In this document: positions 62,481-64,000 of the stretch, in pieces
Layout of the letters: the number at the start of each line of letters is the position of its first letter
Position numbering within the stretch: the first letter of the stretch is position 1
DNA from: Clitopilus passeckerianus
Lineage: Eukaryota; Basidiomycota; Agaricomycetes; Agaricales; Entolomataceae
Reading direction: 5' to 3'
Length of the DNA: 64,000 nt
Assembly: GCA_944990035.1 (NCBI GenBank)
Contig: CALYLX010000020.1
Location: forward strand, 124,001 to 188,000
The notes under the pieces: generated by a model
Databases searched by the model: none
Seen by the model: only the letters and a program-made list of their open reading frames with translations
Told to the model about the DNA's origin: nothing
Translations under genes and position numbers: made by a program

Positions 62481-64000
62481 TTATTCCTTCAGCTTTTCCC
62501 ATTCTTGCACAGCCTGCCATAGACGGTGCGATCCCCTCTCCTGATCCTCCTCGTCTTCATCGTCACCTTCCGACAACGCCTCTACCTTTCTCCCATAAAC
62601 TCCCTCGGCCAATGCACGCCTCATGAATGGTACGAGGGCGCCAAAATAGACATCTCCGGATATACTGGCAATGTTAGACTCGGCGGCTTTGCCTTCTACA
62701 GCGGTAGTCAGGAATGGGCGTAGGTAGCCCGTGAGATTTTCCCCGTTCTTCGCAAGTACATCATCCAGCTCAGTCGTGAGATCATCCAGGATATTGACGG
62801 GTGCTAGTAATCGTAACGAGTTCATAACACTCAACAAGGCATTGGTATAGACCGCCAGCGGTGGGAATGATACAAGTATATGCGGTGGCATATGGGCAGG
62901 TGACTGTTTCTGAATGTTTGATGAGGGTATTGAAGGTGGGTTGTCCCGGAGAGACGCGGATATGAGCCATTCTGAGGGCTTCTTGCCGCGTTTGCTGGTT
63001 TTCCCGTCTCCGAGTATGGGTTTGATGTTTTGCAGGTCGCGGGTTACAGCTGACAGGACAGCGGTAGAGATGCTGCTGCTGACAACACCCCGGAAGTCCA
63101 TGCCCACTCGGGTGAAGGCGGTGGCACAGTATGTGAGTTGGGTAAGCAGTGAGGGCAGCAGCGGGAGGGATAGAAGTGGGAGCGTTGATTCAAGTAGGGG
63201 TACGATGTGCGAAAGAAGATGTGATGAGAGGTATGGCAGGAGGTTACGGTTTCCTGATGATGGGGTAGGTGTCTGAGGAGAGGGTGGTGTATGCTGAAAG
63301 GATGACCGTCGATTAGTTTTGGGAGCGGACAGGTGCGGTTGCTGGTGTGGTTGTTGTTCAAGGAATATTGATGAATATTGAGTCAAGATGTCGTAGGCAC
63401 CTTCTCGCCAGGCGTCAATGTACTTTTTCAAGTACCGAGCAACGTCTTCCTTGTCCCGCTCCGACAATGAATCATCAGTAGCATTGGACGGACCATCTTC
63501 TTGTGAGGGTCTCTTGGTGAGCCGAGTAATGTCTCTGGATATGGTGCTGAGGTTGGTAGATAGACAGCCTAACCGACCAGAGAGGAATGCCAGCGCGAGT
63601 AGCTCTTCGCCCGAAACGGGGTCTTCTAGGTCTGTTGCACCTAGATTGCTACGAAGATTGGGGGATATATCGGTTTCAAAGACACCCATCTTTCGCAGTA
63701 TGTTGATGGCTTTCCATAGGGCCGGTAGCTTTCTGCCTGGCTCATGCAGCGTACCCAACAGTACAACTAGCATCTGAGCTATTGCTACTTGGACCTCGAT
63801 ATGGATAGACTTCAATATCGGCGGTGCATCTGGGCGTGAAGCTAGTGCTTCAACGTGATTTGCTAGCTGCAGGGCCTCCTGGAAGTTTCCGCTCCGCACA
63901 CATGAATCAATGAAGATGGGGACGTCAAGCAGGTCTTTGAGTTTATCATGTTGTTCAAGAACCAAACGCGCTTTTCCACGATCTTTCAAGACATCGGTGG
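62481..64000 (-). CDS. COG8: Conserved oligomeric Golgi complex subunit 8, N-terminus cut by window
   Basis: Subunit of the COG tethering complex, which holds retrograde vesicles at the Golgi. The frame is open to the right edge (TDVLKDRGKARLVLEQHDKL), so the N-terminal part is outside. The Dor1-like core is seen at about 63930-63700: LLDVPIFIDSCVRSGNFQEA, LQLANHVEALASRPDAPPIL, and LVVLLGTLHEPGRKLPALWK then AINILRKMGV, matching the CxRxGxxxEALxLxxxVxxL arrangement of COG8. Other conserved-looking parts include LLALAFLSGRLGCL, QYSSIFLEQ and LLAPVNILDDLTTELDDVL. A fungal-type insert rich in Ser/Pro (HTPPSPQTPTPSSGNRN) and an acidic segment near the end (SEGDDEDEEDQE) precede VQEWEKLKE. No introns in the visible 500 codons. 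Confidence 0.88.
   Translation of the reverse strand, partial: TDVLKDRGKARLVLEQHDKLKDLLDVPIFIDSCVRSGNFQEALQLANHVEALASRPDAPPILKSIHIEVQVAIAQMLVVLLGTLHEPGRKLPALWKAINILRKMGVFETDISPNLRSNLGATDLEDPVSGEELLALAFLSGRLGCLSTNLSTISRDITRLTKRPSQEDGPSNATDDSLSERDKEDVARYLKKYIDAWREGAYDILTQYSSIFLEQQPHQQPHLSAPKTNRRSSFQHTPPSPQTPTPSSGNRNLLPYLSSHLLSHIVPLLESTLPLLSLPLLPSLLTQLTYCATAFTRVGMDFRGVVSSSISTAVLSAVTRDLQNIKPILGDGKTSKRGKKPSEWLISASLRDNPPSIPSSNIQKQSPAHMPPHILVSFPPLAVYTNALLSVMNSLRLLAPVNILDDLTTELDDVLAKNGENLTGYLRPFLTTAVEGKAAESNIASISGDVYFGALVPFMRRALAEGVYGRKVEALSEGDDEDEEDQERGSHRLWQAVQEWEKLKE

Overview
The window looks like a gene-dense stretch of the nuclear genome of a mushroom-forming basidiomycete (Agaricomycetes). Almost every gene is broken by many short GT-AG introns of about 45-70 bases. 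Conserved genes (HOG1-type MAP kinase, enolase, NOG2, mitochondrial uS15, importin-9/Kap114, COG8) read as clear fungal orthologues. They are interspersed with large numbers of F-box genes of the kind expanded in mushroom genomes. I could not run a search, so species and exact orthology are inferred from motifs.

Layout. 1-3986 (-): DNMT1-type DNA cytosine methyltransferase, cut by the left edge. 4409-5783 (-): mitochondrial NADH-cytochrome b5 reductase, head-to-head with HOG1 at 6278-8232 (+). 9155-17358 (+): four F-box genes in a row, the middle two being a tandem duplicate. 17798-21799 (-): CreB/USP12/46-type deubiquitinase with a long disordered tail. 23321-27892 (-): two F-box paralogues of a second family. 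28125-30731 (+) and 37375-49314 (-): five copies of a third family that joins an F-box to four Cys/His metal-site-like modules. The first copy is separated from the other four by uS15m (31009-31963, -), NOG2 (32539-34896, +) and enolase (35287-37007, +). 49503-53555 (+): Kap114/importin-9. 53717-55352 (-): an arginine/serine-rich protein of unknown function. 56204-57574 (-): an intronless F-box gene. 57575-62480: a 4.9 kb gene-poor stretch with a degenerate tRNA-like element. 62481-64000 (-): COG8, cut by the right edge.

Twelve of the 22 genes encode F-box proteins or relatives, in at least four sequence families. F-box proteins are substrate receptors of SCF ubiquitin ligases, and a deubiquitinase sits among them, but nothing here shows they act together. 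The most notable signals are: the F-box/Cys-His array; its last member, whose F-box is put out of frame by a 10-base deletion while the rest stays open; a 14-base micro-exon carrying an unusual catalytic-Cys box in the deubiquitinase; and introns that split the catalytic Cys codon (TG|T) in both the methyltransferase and the deubiquitinase.
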